Source: Leucobacter komagatae (GTDB lineage Bacteria; Actinomycetota; Actinomycetes; Actinomycetales; Microbacteriaceae). Taken from it: DNA of 64,000 nt. The position numbers and the translations under genes are program-made. This document shows, piece by piece, positions 24,648 to 32,921 of this stretch. Numbering within the stretch: position 1 is the first letter of the stretch; the number at the start of each line of letters is the position of its first letter. The notes beneath the pieces are model-generated. The model had not been told where the DNA came from. It searched no databases and was given only the letters and a program-made list of their open reading frames with translations. The stretch lies in the NCBI RefSeq assembly GCF_006716085.1, contig NZ_VFON01000001.1:2604001-2668000 (forward strand), given 5' to 3'.

Positions 24648-26135
24648 GTGTACGTTTCGCTGAGCACCACAACCGCACCCGTCGAGGATCTGACGTTTCT
24701 GCTGCATAAGCATCCGGGTCGCGCGCACACGCGGAAGCTCTCGGTCGGCGCGGTGAGCGTCGTCTGCACGGAGCTCACCGACGAGCGCTGCACTGTCGCG
24801 CTCGCGCTTGAGGTCGACCCGATCGGGCTGCTGCGCGGCCAGGGCGCCGCGATGGAGAGCTTCACGCTCGGCCAGTACGTGAACGACAGGCCGTACGTGG
24901 CTTCTTCGCTGCTCACCGGCGCGATCCGCGGGGTGTATGGCACGGCCCTCGCGGGCAACTGCGAGGCGCGGCCCGAGCGGGTTGCGGCGCCGCTCGAACT
25001 CGAGGTGCACCTCCCGACGGTCGCCTGCGCTGATGGCGCGCAGCTCATCCGTAGGCTGTTCGAGCCGCTCGGGTGGGCGGTGTCGGCGAGCGCGCTGCCG
25101 CTCGACCCCGAGGTTCCCGAGTGGGGCGACTCCGAAATCTTCGACGTCAGGCTCTCGGGCACGGAGGTGCTGCAGCACGCGCTGCAGCACCTCACCATCC
25201 TGCTGCCCGTGCTCGACGACGCGAAGCACTACTGGGTTGACCAGTCAGAGAACGACAAGCTGCTCAGGCACGGGGGTGAGTGGCTCGCCACTCACCCGGA
25301 GCGCGAGCTCATCCTGCGCCGCTTCCTCAGGCACCAGCGTGACCTCATCGCCGCGGCAGACGCAACAGACGTCGCAGCGACGGCAGACGCGGCAGACGCG
25401 GCCAGCACTGCAGACACCGCAGCCACCGCAGGAACGGGTGCGGGTGTGCCAAGCGCTGGCGATCCTGAACGGGGATCGGCGGCGACCGGCACCCGCCAGC
25501 CGTCGCTCGCCCGTGAGCGCCGCGAGGCCGTGCACGCCGAGCTCACGCGGCTCGGCGCGGCGACCGTGCTCGACATGGGCTGCGGCCAGGGCGCGCTGCT
25601 CGCGCCGCTCGCGCGTGACCCGCGCATCACGCGCCTGGTGGGGGCCGACGTTTCGGCGCGTGCTCTCGCGCAGGCCGCCCGCAGGCTCGGGCTCGACGAC
25701 GCCCCAGGCGGCGCCGCCGACCGCTCCTCAGACTCGATCCGCGCGAAGGTCGGGCTCATCCAGTCCTCGCTCACGTACCGCGACGATAGGCTGCGCGGCT
25801 TTGACGCGGTGGTGCTCATGGAGGTCATCGAGCACCTCGACCTCGAGCGCGTGCCGGTGCTCGAGCAGACGGTGTTCGCCGACGCGCGCCCCGGCCACGT
25901 GATCGTCACGACCCCGAACGTCGAATACAACGCCGCCTACCCGGGCCTCGCGCCCGGTGAGCTGCGCAACCACGATCACCGTTTCGAGTGGACCCGCGCG
26001 GAGTTCGCGGCCTGGGCCGAGCGGGTCGCGCTCGCGCACGGCTACACGGTGGTGCTGGCGGGCATCGGGCCGACGGCCGATGGGCTCGGCTCGGCAACGC
26101 AGATGGCGACGTTCACGCGGGGAGGAACCAAATGA
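24648..26135 (+). CDS. hen1: 3'-terminal RNA ribose 2'-O-methyltransferase Hen1
   Basis: 495 residues. Hen1 methylates the 2'-OH at the broken 3' end of an RNA before Pnkp seals it, so the repaired site resists the same nuclease. The N-terminal 240 residues form the bacterial Hen1-L domain (starts LSTTTAPVEDLTFLLHKHPG; SFTLGQYVNDRPYVASSLL). The methyltransferase domain has VLDMGCGQGALL near residue 306, the metal-binding EVIEHLD, and TTPNVEYN with HDHRFEWTRAEFAAWA. Between them lies an Ala/Asp/Thr-rich linker of about 35 residues made of repeated ADA/TADA units. AACAAT lies six bases before the GTG start. It overlaps pnkp by four bases. Confidence 0.95.
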   Translation: MYVSLSTTTAPVEDLTFLLHKHPGRAHTRKLSVGAVSVVCTELTDERCTVALALEVDPIGLLRGQGAAMESFTLGQYVNDRPYVASSLLTGAIRGVYGTALAGNCEARPERVAAPLELEVHLPTVACADGAQLIRRLFEPLGWAVSASALPLDPEVPEWGDSEIFDVRLSGTEVLQHALQHLTILLPVLDDAKHYWVDQSENDKLLRHGGEWLATHPERELILRRFLRHQRDLIAAADATDVAATADAADAASTADTAATAGTGAGVPSAGDPERGSAATGTRQPSLARERREAVHAELTRLGAATVLDMGCGQGALLAPLARDPRITRLVGADVSARALAQAARRLGLDDAPGGAADRSSDSIRAKVGLIQSSLTYRDDRLRGFDAVVLMEVIEHLDLERVPVLEQTVFADARPGHVIVTTPNVEYNAAYPGLAPGELRNHDHRFEWTRAEFAAWAERVALAHGYTVVLAGIGPTADGLGSATQMATFTRGGTK

Positions 26136-28771
26136 CCGAGATCTCGATCCCAGAGGTCGCGCTCGTGCTGCTCGTCGGCGCATCAGGATCGGGCAAGAGC
26201 CGATTCGCCCGCGAGCACTTCGGCCCCTACGAGACCGTGTCGAGCGACGAGTGCCGCGGCATCGTCTCGAACGACCCGAACAACCAGGCGGCGACGAAAC
26301 CCGCGTTCGAGCTGCTCCACACGATCGCTGCGGCGCGCCTTAAGGCCGGGCTGCTGACGGTGATCGACGCGACGAACGTGCAGCCCGAGTCGCGCGCTTC
26401 GCTCATCAAGCTCGCGCGCGACCACGATGTGCTGCCCGTCGCGATCGTGTTTGACCTCGCCGACTCAGTGCTGTTCGAGCACGACCGCGGCCGCGACGAC
26501 ACCCCGCGCGGCGAGAAGGTGATTCGCCGCCAGCAGGGCCAGCTGCGCCGCTCGATGCGCGGCCTCAGGCGCGAGGGCCTGCGCGGCGTGCACGTGCTCA
26601 GCACGACCGACGAGGTCGCGGCCGCGACGATCGTGCGACGGAAGCTCCTCACCGACTTCCGCGACGACCACGGCCCGTTCGACGTGATCGGCGACGTGCA
26701 CGGCTGCCTGCCCGAGCTGGAGGAACTGCTCGGCGCGCTCGGCTACGTGATCGTGCGTGACGACGCGGGGCGGGCGATCGACGCGAGGCACCCCGAGGGG
26801 CGCCGCGCGCTCTTCCTTGGCGACCTTGTCGACCGCGGGCCCGACTCGGTTGGCGTGCTGCGCCTCGCGATGGGCATGCACAAAGCGGGCCACGCGCTCG
26901 CCGTACCAGGCAACCACGAGGAGAAGCTCGTGGCCGCGCTCGACGGCAAGCGGAAGTCGATGGCGCACGGCCTTGCCGAGACGATGCTGCAGCTCGCGGG
27001 CGAGTCCGACGAGTTCAGGCGCGAGGTGCGCGATTGGGCGCACGGTCTCGTCTCGCACCTCGTGCTCGATGACGGCAGCCTCGTCGTCGCCCACGCGGGC
27101 CTGAAAGAGGCGTACCACGGCCGCAGCTCTGGCCGGGTGCGCGCGTTCGCGCTCTACGGCGACACGACGGGCGGGGTCGACGAGTTCGGTCTGCCGGTGC
27201 GGCTCGACTGGGCCGCCGACTACCGCGGGAAGGCCACAGTGCTGCACGGCCACACCCCGGTCGAGCAGGCCGAGTGGTTCAACAACGTGATGTGCCTCGA
27301 CACCGGCTGCGTGTTCGGCGGGAAGCTCTCGGCGCTGCGCTACCCCGAACGCGAGCTCGTCGAGGTGCCCGCCCGCGAGCGCTACGCCGACCCGGTCAGG
27401 CCGCTCGCTCCGCCGCGGGGAACCGTCGCGCGTGACGGGGGCGATCAGGATCGCCAGCGGCCTGCCGCGCCCGCCGCCGGGCAGCCGGGTGCTGGCCCGG
27501 GTGCCGCCGCGCCAGCCATGCCCCGCGCTGCGGGCGAGCTCCGCGCAGCCGACGTGCTCGGTAAGCGCGTCATCGAGACGAAGCTGCACGGCCGGGTCGG
27601 CATCAGGGCCGAGCACGCCGCCGGCGGGTTCGAAACGCTGAGCAGGTTCGCGGTCGCGCCCTCGTGGCTCCCGTACCTCCCACCGACGATGGCGCCGTCT
27701 CCGACGAGCTCCGAGCCCGGGTACCTTGAACACCCGCGCGAGGCCTTCAAGGTGTTCGCTACCGCGGGCGTCGAGCGCGTCGTGTGCGAGGAGAAGCACA
27801 TGGGCTCGCGCGCGGTCGTGCTGCTGTGCCGCGACGAGGCGACCGCCGCGAAGCGTTTCGGGGGTCAGCCGGGTGAGACCGGCATGGTCACCACCCGCAC
27901 CGGGCGGGCGCTCTTCGAGCGTGAGCTCATGGAGGAGTTCCTTGCCGGGCTGCGAGGGGCGGTTGACGCCGCGGGGCTCTGGGACGAGCTTGAGACTGAC
28001 TGGATCCTGTTCGACGGCGAGATGCTGCCCTGGTCGCTGAAGGCTGGAGACCTGCTCACCGGCGTGTATGCCCCTGCGGGAGCCGCCGCGCGTGCCGGGC
28101 TCGGCGCGGCGGTCGAGGCCTTCGCCGCGGCCTCAGCGCGCGGCGTTGAGGCCGCGAAGCTCGAGGCCCGCGCGGGTGAACGCCTCGCCGACGCCGAGGC
28201 GTTCACCCGCGCCTATCGGCGCTACGTCTGGCCGACCTCGGGGCTCAAAGGCGTGAGCTTCGCGCCGTTCCAAGTGCTCGCGACCGAGGGGCGGGCACGC
28301 TACGGCGATCCTCACCCCTGGCACCTCGACATTGCGAACAGGCTCGCCGACGCGGCTCCCGAGCTCGTGCGGCGCACCCGCTCGCTCACGGTCGAGCCCG
28401 CGAACGCCGAGAGCGTCGAGGTCGGCGTTCGCTGGTGGGAGGAGCTCACCGAAGCGGGCGGCGAGGGCATGGTCGTGAAGCCTGAGCAGTCGGTTGTGCT
28501 CGGCAAGAAGGGGCTCGTGCCCCCGGGGCTCAAGGTGCGCGGACGCGAGTACCTGCGGATCATCTACGGCCCCGAATACCTGGAACCCGTGAACCTCACG
28601 CGGCTGCGAGACCGCGACCTCGGGCGCAAGCGCTCCCTTGCCGGCCGCGAGTTCGCGCTGGGCGCGGAGGCCCTCGACCGGTTCGTCGCGGGTGAGCCGC
28701 TCTGGCGGGTGCACGAGGCTGTGGCCGCGGTGCTCGCCCTCGAGTCTGACCCGGTCGACCCGCGGCTGTAG
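26132..28771 (+). CDS. pnkp: Polynucleotide kinase-phosphatase-ligase Pnkp (RNA repair)
   Basis: 879 residues, three domains in the usual order. Kinase: P-loop GASGSGKS at residues 16-23. Calcineurin-type phosphatase: FDVIGDVHGC near residue 186, GDLVDRGPDS, PGNHEEK and LHGHTPV. Ligase-like nucleotidyltransferase: EEKHMGSRA with Lys555 as the adenylation site, and GEGMVVKPEQ further on. The enzyme heals and, with Hen1, seals RNA cut by ribotoxins. A Pro/Ala/Gly-rich linker (about residues 430-470) separates phosphatase and ligase. Coupled to hen1 by an ATGA overlap after GGGGAGG. Confidence 0.96.
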   Translation: MTEISIPEVALVLLVGASGSGKSRFAREHFGPYETVSSDECRGIVSNDPNNQAATKPAFELLHTIAAARLKAGLLTVIDATNVQPESRASLIKLARDHDVLPVAIVFDLADSVLFEHDRGRDDTPRGEKVIRRQQGQLRRSMRGLRREGLRGVHVLSTTDEVAAATIVRRKLLTDFRDDHGPFDVIGDVHGCLPELEELLGALGYVIVRDDAGRAIDARHPEGRRALFLGDLVDRGPDSVGVLRLAMGMHKAGHALAVPGNHEEKLVAALDGKRKSMAHGLAETMLQLAGESDEFRREVRDWAHGLVSHLVLDDGSLVVAHAGLKEAYHGRSSGRVRAFALYGDTTGGVDEFGLPVRLDWAADYRGKATVLHGHTPVEQAEWFNNVMCLDTGCVFGGKLSALRYPERELVEVPARERYADPVRPLAPPRGTVARDGGDQDRQRPAAPAAGQPGAGPGAAAPAMPRAAGELRAADVLGKRVIETKLHGRVGIRAEHAAGGFETLSRFAVAPSWLPYLPPTMAPSPTSSEPGYLEHPREAFKVFATAGVERVVCEEKHMGSRAVVLLCRDEATAAKRFGGQPGETGMVTTRTGRALFERELMEEFLAGLRGAVDAAGLWDELETDWILFDGEMLPWSLKAGDLLTGVYAPAGAAARAGLGAAVEAFAAASARGVEAAKLEARAGERLADAEAFTRAYRRYVWPTSGLKGVSFAPFQVLATEGRARYGDPHPWHLDIANRLADAAPELVRRTRSLTVEPANAESVEVGVRWWEELTEAGGEGMVVKPEQSVVLGKKGLVPPGLKVRGREYLRIIYGPEYLEPVNLTRLRDRDLGRKRSLAGREFALGAEALDRFVAGEPLWRVHEAVAAVLALESDPVDPRL

Positions 28772-28807
28772 CGGGGTCGGCTCGTTCAGCCCCACCGAAT
28801 GTAACCT

Positions 28808-28850
28808 GCGCATCGTATGCCCGAATCTGGGAATCTGGCATACGATGCGC
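28808..28850 (+). terminator. Long hairpin after the RNA-repair operon
   Basis: GCGCATCGTATGCC and GGCATACGATGCGC form a perfect 14-bp stem around a 15-nt loop that contains a short direct repeat (GAATCTGG). Flanking CCTGC/GCAGG can extend the pairing with bulges. No T-tract follows. It probably ends the hen1-pnkp message, but another RNA role is possible. Confidence 0.65.
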
Positions 28851-28939
28851 GGTTTGCAGGTGTAACAGCCGAATGGGCCTGGGAGCTGCGCCCCGAGCGG
28901 AGTAGGTTTGGGGGAGAACCTCATGGGGCAGGAGACAGC

Positions 28940-29437
28940 ATGCGTGAAATCGAAGTGAAGCTTGCAAACGGCGAGAGCCGGAAGTTTGGGGAGCTCGCGC
29001 CCGGCGCGGCCCTCGTCGTCAACGTCGCCTCGAAGTGCGGGTTCACGCCGCAGTACGCGGGCCTCGAAGAGCTCTACCAAGAATTCCGCGAGAGGGGCCT
29101 CGCCGTCATTGGCATGCCGTGCAACCAGTTCCTGATGCAAGAGCCGGGTACCGACGAAGAGATCGCCGAATTCTGCACGCTGAACTACGGCGTCACCTTC
29201 CCGCTGCTCGCGAAGGGAAAGGTCAACGGCCGGGGCACCGAGCCGCTGTTCAAGGAGCTCCGCAAAGGCAAGGATGCCGCGGGCACGGGCGGCCTCGTCC
29301 GCTGGAACTTTGAGAAGTTCATCGTGAGTCGTGACCCCGCGGGCGGCGGCGCCCCGACGGTCACGCGTTTCCGCTCGGCCACCGAGCCGAACGACCCGGC
29401 GATCCGAGCGGCGATCGAGGCCGCGCTCACCGCCTAA
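28940..29437 (+). CDS. Glutathione peroxidase-like thiol peroxidase
   Basis: 165 residues. The catalytic cysteine is Cys33 in NVASKCGFTPQYAGLEEL; CNQF (61-64) and WNFEKF complete the conserved Cys/Gln/Trp/Asn site. It reduces hydroperoxides. Actinobacteria lack glutathione, and these enzymes usually draw electrons from thioredoxin; a second conserved cysteine lies in EEIAEFCTLNYG. The start follows GGAG. No signal peptide. Confidence 0.9.
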   Translation: MREIEVKLANGESRKFGELAPGAALVVNVASKCGFTPQYAGLEELYQEFRERGLAVIGMPCNQFLMQEPGTDEEIAEFCTLNYGVTFPLLAKGKVNGRGTEPLFKELRKGKDAAGTGGLVRWNFEKFIVSRDPAGGGAPTVTRFRSATEPNDPAIRAAIEAALTA

Positions 29438-29483
29438 CGCCTGATGAGGCCGTTTGGCCAGTCATGGTCAGTGCGTGCGGTTG

Positions 29484-30185
29484 CTATTTGGGGATGGCAT
29501 CAGACCAGTCAGGGAAGGGGATGTAGTCGCCGGGCAGGGATTCTCGCGGGAGTGTGTTGTCGGCGTAGCTCCCGGGCACCCGGTCCACTACCGCCGCTTC
29601 AAGTGCGGGTTCGTCGTTGGTCCAGTAGAGCTCGCTGCGGACAGCGAGGCTGTAACTGCCGTTTGAGTGGACGGTGTATTCCAGCCAATAGCCGTCGTCG
29701 GTGCGGCCCCACACGGTCTTCCACCCTCCAGAAGCTTGCTCTTCGACGCGCCAACCTTTGCCTTGGTAGTACCGACGCATTGGCTCTAGATCGGCCGCTG
29801 AACCGGTGGCGCCTGGCGGCTGTATGACGCGGCTGTCTATCACGTCGTAGCTGGTGTCGCCGTCTGAGCCGGGGAGCGTGGTTCCGCGGACGCCCCCAGC
29901 GTAGCCACTGTGCGGTAACAGTACGGTTCCTGTCCAAATCCAAGGGCCTTCGCTGATTTGGAGCTGAGCGTCGGCGAGCAGCTCGTGTGCACGTTCGTAG
30001 CGTTCACCGTACAGTTCGTATTCCTCTTGCAGGGTCAGCTCCGCGACCTCTGCCCGGGCCATTCCTGCGTTATCCGTTGCCTCCATCATTCCTCCACACC
30101 CTGCTAGCGACGGTCCAGCAAGCAGGAGTATCGTCGCTGCGGGCGTCTGCCAACGTACCCGGCGGTGGTTATTTGGTGACGGCAT
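29484..30185 (-). CDS. Lipoprotein, second of a tandem paralogous pair (candidate immunity protein)
   Basis: 233 residues. The N-terminus is basic, then hydrophobic, ending LAGCGG, a lipobox. The mature part (TDNAGMARAEVAELTLQ, YELYGERYERAHELLADAQ, GPWIW, RRYYQGKGW, TVWGRTDDGYWLEYTV, RSELYWTNDEPALE) repeats the upstream lipoprotein almost block for block, about three-quarters identical by eye, so the genes arose by duplication. The ATG at 30185 lies within the last codons of that gene, so translation is probably coupled. I know no function for the family. Position behind a putative secreted hydrolase suggests a membrane-held inhibitor. Confidence 0.75.
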   Translation of the reverse strand: MPSPNNHRRVRWQTPAATILLLAGPSLAGCGGMMEATDNAGMARAEVAELTLQEEYELYGERYERAHELLADAQLQISEGPWIWTGTVLLPHSGYAGGVRGTTLPGSDGDTSYDVIDSRVIQPPGATGSAADLEPMRRYYQGKGWRVEEQASGGWKTVWGRTDDGYWLEYTVHSNGSYSLAVRSELYWTNDEPALEAAVVDRVPGSYADNTLPRESLPGDYIPFPDWSDAIPK

Positions 30186-30843
30186 CAGGCCAGTTTGGGA
30201 AGGGGATGTAGTCGCCGGGCAGGGATTCTCGGGGGTAGGTGCCGTCGGCAAAGCTGCCGGGAGTCAAATCTGAGATTACGGACTCTAGTGCGGGTTGGTC
30301 GTTGGTCCAGTAGAGTTCGCTCCGGACGACGAGGTAGCGGGTGCCGGGTTCTCTGACGGTGTAGCCAAGCCAGTAGCCGTCGTCGGTGCGGCCCCACACT
30401 GTTATCCAGTCGCTTCCGACCTGTTCCTCGACGGGCCAGCCGTTTGCCTTGTAGTAGCGGCGCATGGTTTCGAGTTGCGCGGCGCCGTTGGTATCTTTGG
30501 GGTCGATGACGCGGCTGTCTGTGACGTCGTAGCTGGTGTCGCCGTCCGAGCCGGGGAGCGTGGTTCCGCGGACGCCTCCCGCGTAGCCGCTGTGCGGTAG
30601 CAGCCCAGTTTCGCCCCAAATCCAGGGGCCTTCGCTGATCTGGAGTTGAGCGTCGGCGAGCAGCTCGTGTGCCCGGTCGTAGCGTTCACCGTACAGTTCG
30701 TATTCTTCTTGCAGGGTCAGCTCCGCGACCTCTGCCCGGGTCATTCCCGCGTTATCTGTTGCTTCTACCATTCCTCCACACCCCGTCAGCGTAAGTATTA
30801 CTGCCATTAGTGCCGCAGCTGAGGCTCCGCGCCCGGCCCGCAC
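30169..30843 (-). CDS. Lipoprotein, first of a tandem paralogous pair (candidate immunity protein)
   Basis: 224 residues from GTG 30843. That GTG shares one base with the stop codon of the hydrolase gene (TAGTG) and follows GGAAGG by seven bases, so it beats the GTG at 30873. The signal is short, with LMAVILTLTGCGG as lipobox. The mature domain has conserved aromatic blocks (GPWIWGETGLLPHSGYAGG, RRYYKANGWPVEEQ, TVWGRTDDGYWLGYTV). Tight coupling to the hydrolase means the two are made in step, as expected for an effector and its inhibitor, or for subunits that work together outside the membrane. Confidence 0.78.
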   Translation of the reverse strand: MRAGRGASAAALMAVILTLTGCGGMVEATDNAGMTRAEVAELTLQEEYELYGERYDRAHELLADAQLQISEGPWIWGETGLLPHSGYAGGVRGTTLPGSDGDTSYDVTDSRVIDPKDTNGAAQLETMRRYYKANGWPVEEQVGSDWITVWGRTDDGYWLGYTVREPGTRYLVVRSELYWTNDQPALESVISDLTPGSFADGTYPRESLPGDYIPFPNWPDAVTK

Positions 30844-32738
30844 TAGTCGGCCTTCCCCGTCGCCACGACCCACGCGATCTCCGCGAGCGAGGTCGAGTTT
30901 GCGCTGAGGTACCCGACCTCGCCGCTCACCGCAGGGTCGGGCGACATCGCGTGCCCGTCGACGGCGACCGTGCCCGCTGCGGAGTTAGCGCCCGTGGGAA
31001 TCACGGCGACCTCCTCCATTCCGACAGGGTTCTCTCGGTGGCCGCCAGCGAGAGCGTTACCCACGCGAGCAGTGCCCGTGAGCTTCGCGTCACTCGTGCT
31101 CTCGGCGGCGAACACGCCCTTCGCGTTGAGGTCGTTCCTTTCGATGCCGCCGCTGAAGCCGACCGAGCCGTAGGAGACGAACGAGGTCACCTGGTGGCGG
31201 GTGCGCGTGAGCGCGATGGCTGCGGTCGGTGAGCCGTATGAGTGGGCGAGTACTGTGACACTCGGTAGGGGTCTGCCGCCGCGGCTGTCGACGATGCCGT
31301 CGAGAAAATTCGCGAGCCTCGCACCGCCCGCGAGCTCCCGCTCGGAGGAGGCCACTTCGGGCGGAAATGTCTGTGGGGCGTGGTATCCGATCCACGACAC
31401 CACGGCGAACGATGTGCCCGGCTCGAACCAAGTCGTCTGCTTCAGCAGGTCACCCGCCGCCCTGACCATCGTGTCTGCCGTGTTCTTTGGGCTCGAGATC
31501 GCGCCTGGCGTGTTCACGGTGACGTTTGCGGCTGCGTCGAGATCACCAAGCGAGATCGCGCCGACGACGGCGCCCTCGTGCACGCCGAAACCGACGAGCT
31601 GCGCGATGCTTCCCGCAGCGCCGGGAAGGGCCCTCGCTGCGCTGTCAGCTTTGTCAAGCGCATCCTGTAGTCCCGCGACCTGCTCCGTGAACGCCTCGAT
31701 GCTCATGCCGCCAGCGTCTTTGAAACCCATCACCTGGTACACCAGTTCGGGGTAATCGCTTGCCGCGCGGAGCACCGCTCGAGAAGCGATGTCTCGCACC
31801 TCAGCCGAGAGGCCGTTGAGGTTTCCGAGTGCCATGAGCGCGGCCAGGGTCGCCGCGGTCGGTTGCTCACCTGGCCGGGGTACGAGGGCCTCGATGTCGG
31901 CAGCGGTGAGACCGAGCGCCAGGAACAGCTTCGCGACCTCCTCTGAAGTGAGGCCGGGTTGGAGCAGCGACGTGAGGTCGGGTGACAGCCTAGACATCGC
32001 GATGGTATCGAGCACAGCGTCCGATACCGAGCCTCCCGCCTGCTCAAACGCGTCGGCGATCCGGTCAAGCCAATCGGCGTCCTCTCGGTTCTCGGAAAGG
32101 TAGCGTTCGAACCCAGAAACGAAGGTCGCTGAATCGATCTGCGCCCAGCTGCATGACTCCAGAAACTTCACCCACGACTCCTTGAGGCGGATGAGGTACT
32201 GCTCGATTCCAGAATCGACGCCACGCGTCTGCCCCGCAAACGTGCGCAGCAGCTCAGGGTCGGCGGAGCTGCGTTTCCCAGAGCCGCCGCTGGCGGAGCG
32301 CGCCCGCTCACGGGCCCGAAATGCTGCCGAGATGGGTGTCGGATGGATTCGCTCTTCTGAAGGTTTCGGGTCAAGCATGGCCGTGAGCTGGAGTGGTTGG
32401 AAAAGGTCGCCTCCCGCACGTTCCTGCTCGCGTGCGAGTTCTCGCACGCGCCACTCCGCGAGCTTGGTGAGGCGTTCTTCCTCTTGTTCAGCTTGGCGGC
32501 TCACGATTGAGATTCCCTCGTCGGTCTCGGCAAGCACACGACCGAGCCGACCGCGATCCTCCGCTTCGATCACGTTCGCGGCTGCGAAGAGCGTTGAGTA
32601 CGAGCCGGAGAACCCGTTCGCCGCGCGGTGTGCTCCGTCTCCGCGCCAACCGAGGTGGCGATCCAGGGCCCGCTCGGCCTCAGACAGTGCGGTCTTGAGC
32701 GCGCCCGCTGCTTCGAGGTCAAACTTAATCAGCTTCAC
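30843..32738 (-). CDS. Alpha/beta hydrolase (DUF1023-like) with WXG-type helical N-terminus
   Basis: 631 residues, no signal peptide. Residues 1-105 are helical and carry a WRG turn (LDRHLGWRGDGAHRAANGFSGSY), like WXG100/LXG secretion domains. A disordered linker follows, then a second helical block (165-330: LKESWVKFLESCSWAQIDS, SGFERYLSENREDADWLDRIADAFEQAGG). Residues 370-631 look like the DUF1023 alpha/beta hydrolase family: nucleophile Ser500 in VLAHSYGSPTAA and probable catalytic His596 in VDGHAMSP. A lipase or esterase activity is likely. GTG 32738 follows AGGAGG by five bases. Two lipoproteins overlap it downstream. Export by a type VII system is inferred; no such genes are in the window. 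Confidence 0.82.
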   Translation of the reverse strand: MKLIKFDLEAAGALKTALSEAERALDRHLGWRGDGAHRAANGFSGSYSTLFAAANVIEAEDRGRLGRVLAETDEGISIVSRQAEQEEERLTKLAEWRVRELAREQERAGGDLFQPLQLTAMLDPKPSEERIHPTPISAAFRARERARSASGGSGKRSSADPELLRTFAGQTRGVDSGIEQYLIRLKESWVKFLESCSWAQIDSATFVSGFERYLSENREDADWLDRIADAFEQAGGSVSDAVLDTIAMSRLSPDLTSLLQPGLTSEEVAKLFLALGLTAADIEALVPRPGEQPTAATLAALMALGNLNGLSAEVRDIASRAVLRAASDYPELVYQVMGFKDAGGMSIEAFTEQVAGLQDALDKADSAARALPGAAGSIAQLVGFGVHEGAVVGAISLGDLDAAANVTVNTPGAISSPKNTADTMVRAAGDLLKQTTWFEPGTSFAVVSWIGYHAPQTFPPEVASSERELAGGARLANFLDGIVDSRGGRPLPSVTVLAHSYGSPTAAIALTRTRHQVTSFVSYGSVGFSGGIERNDLNAKGVFAAESTSDAKLTGTARVGNALAGGHRENPVGMEEVAVIPTGANSAAGTVAVDGHAMSPDPAVSGEVGYLSANSTSLAEIAWVVATGKAD

Positions 32739-32780
32739 GTTGCCCTCCTGCCGTCACATCGTTGTGGTTGTCCGTATACG

Positions 32781-32806
32781 AAAAAGGGGGCCGACGAAGG
32801 GCCCCC
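32781..32806 (-). terminator. Intrinsic terminator, minus strand
   Basis: Read leftwards, GGGGGCC...GGCCCCC is followed by TTTTT. It lies between the SDR gene and the hydrolase gene, so it ends the SDR message and leaves the hydrolase-lipoprotein genes as a separate unit. Confidence 0.85.
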
Positions 32807-32921
32807 ACCAGCACCATACGCCATCGATCCCGGGAACAACACAGAGTTCGGCGAACTCAGAGGGCGATCCCTTCGCGCGGGCCACGCACCCGGCTGCCCG
32901 AATACCGGCGGTGAAGCGTTC

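Noticed and set aside
28808..28850. tRNA or small RNA gene after pnkp
   Set aside because: Only one hairpin is present; no cloverleaf, CCA end or anticodon arm can be drawn. A terminator-like role is simpler.
30169..30873. GTG at 30873 as the start of the first lipoprotein
   Set aside because: It gives a longer, charged leader. GTG 30843 has a ribosome site at good spacing, overlaps the previous stop by one base and gives a clean lipoprotein signal.
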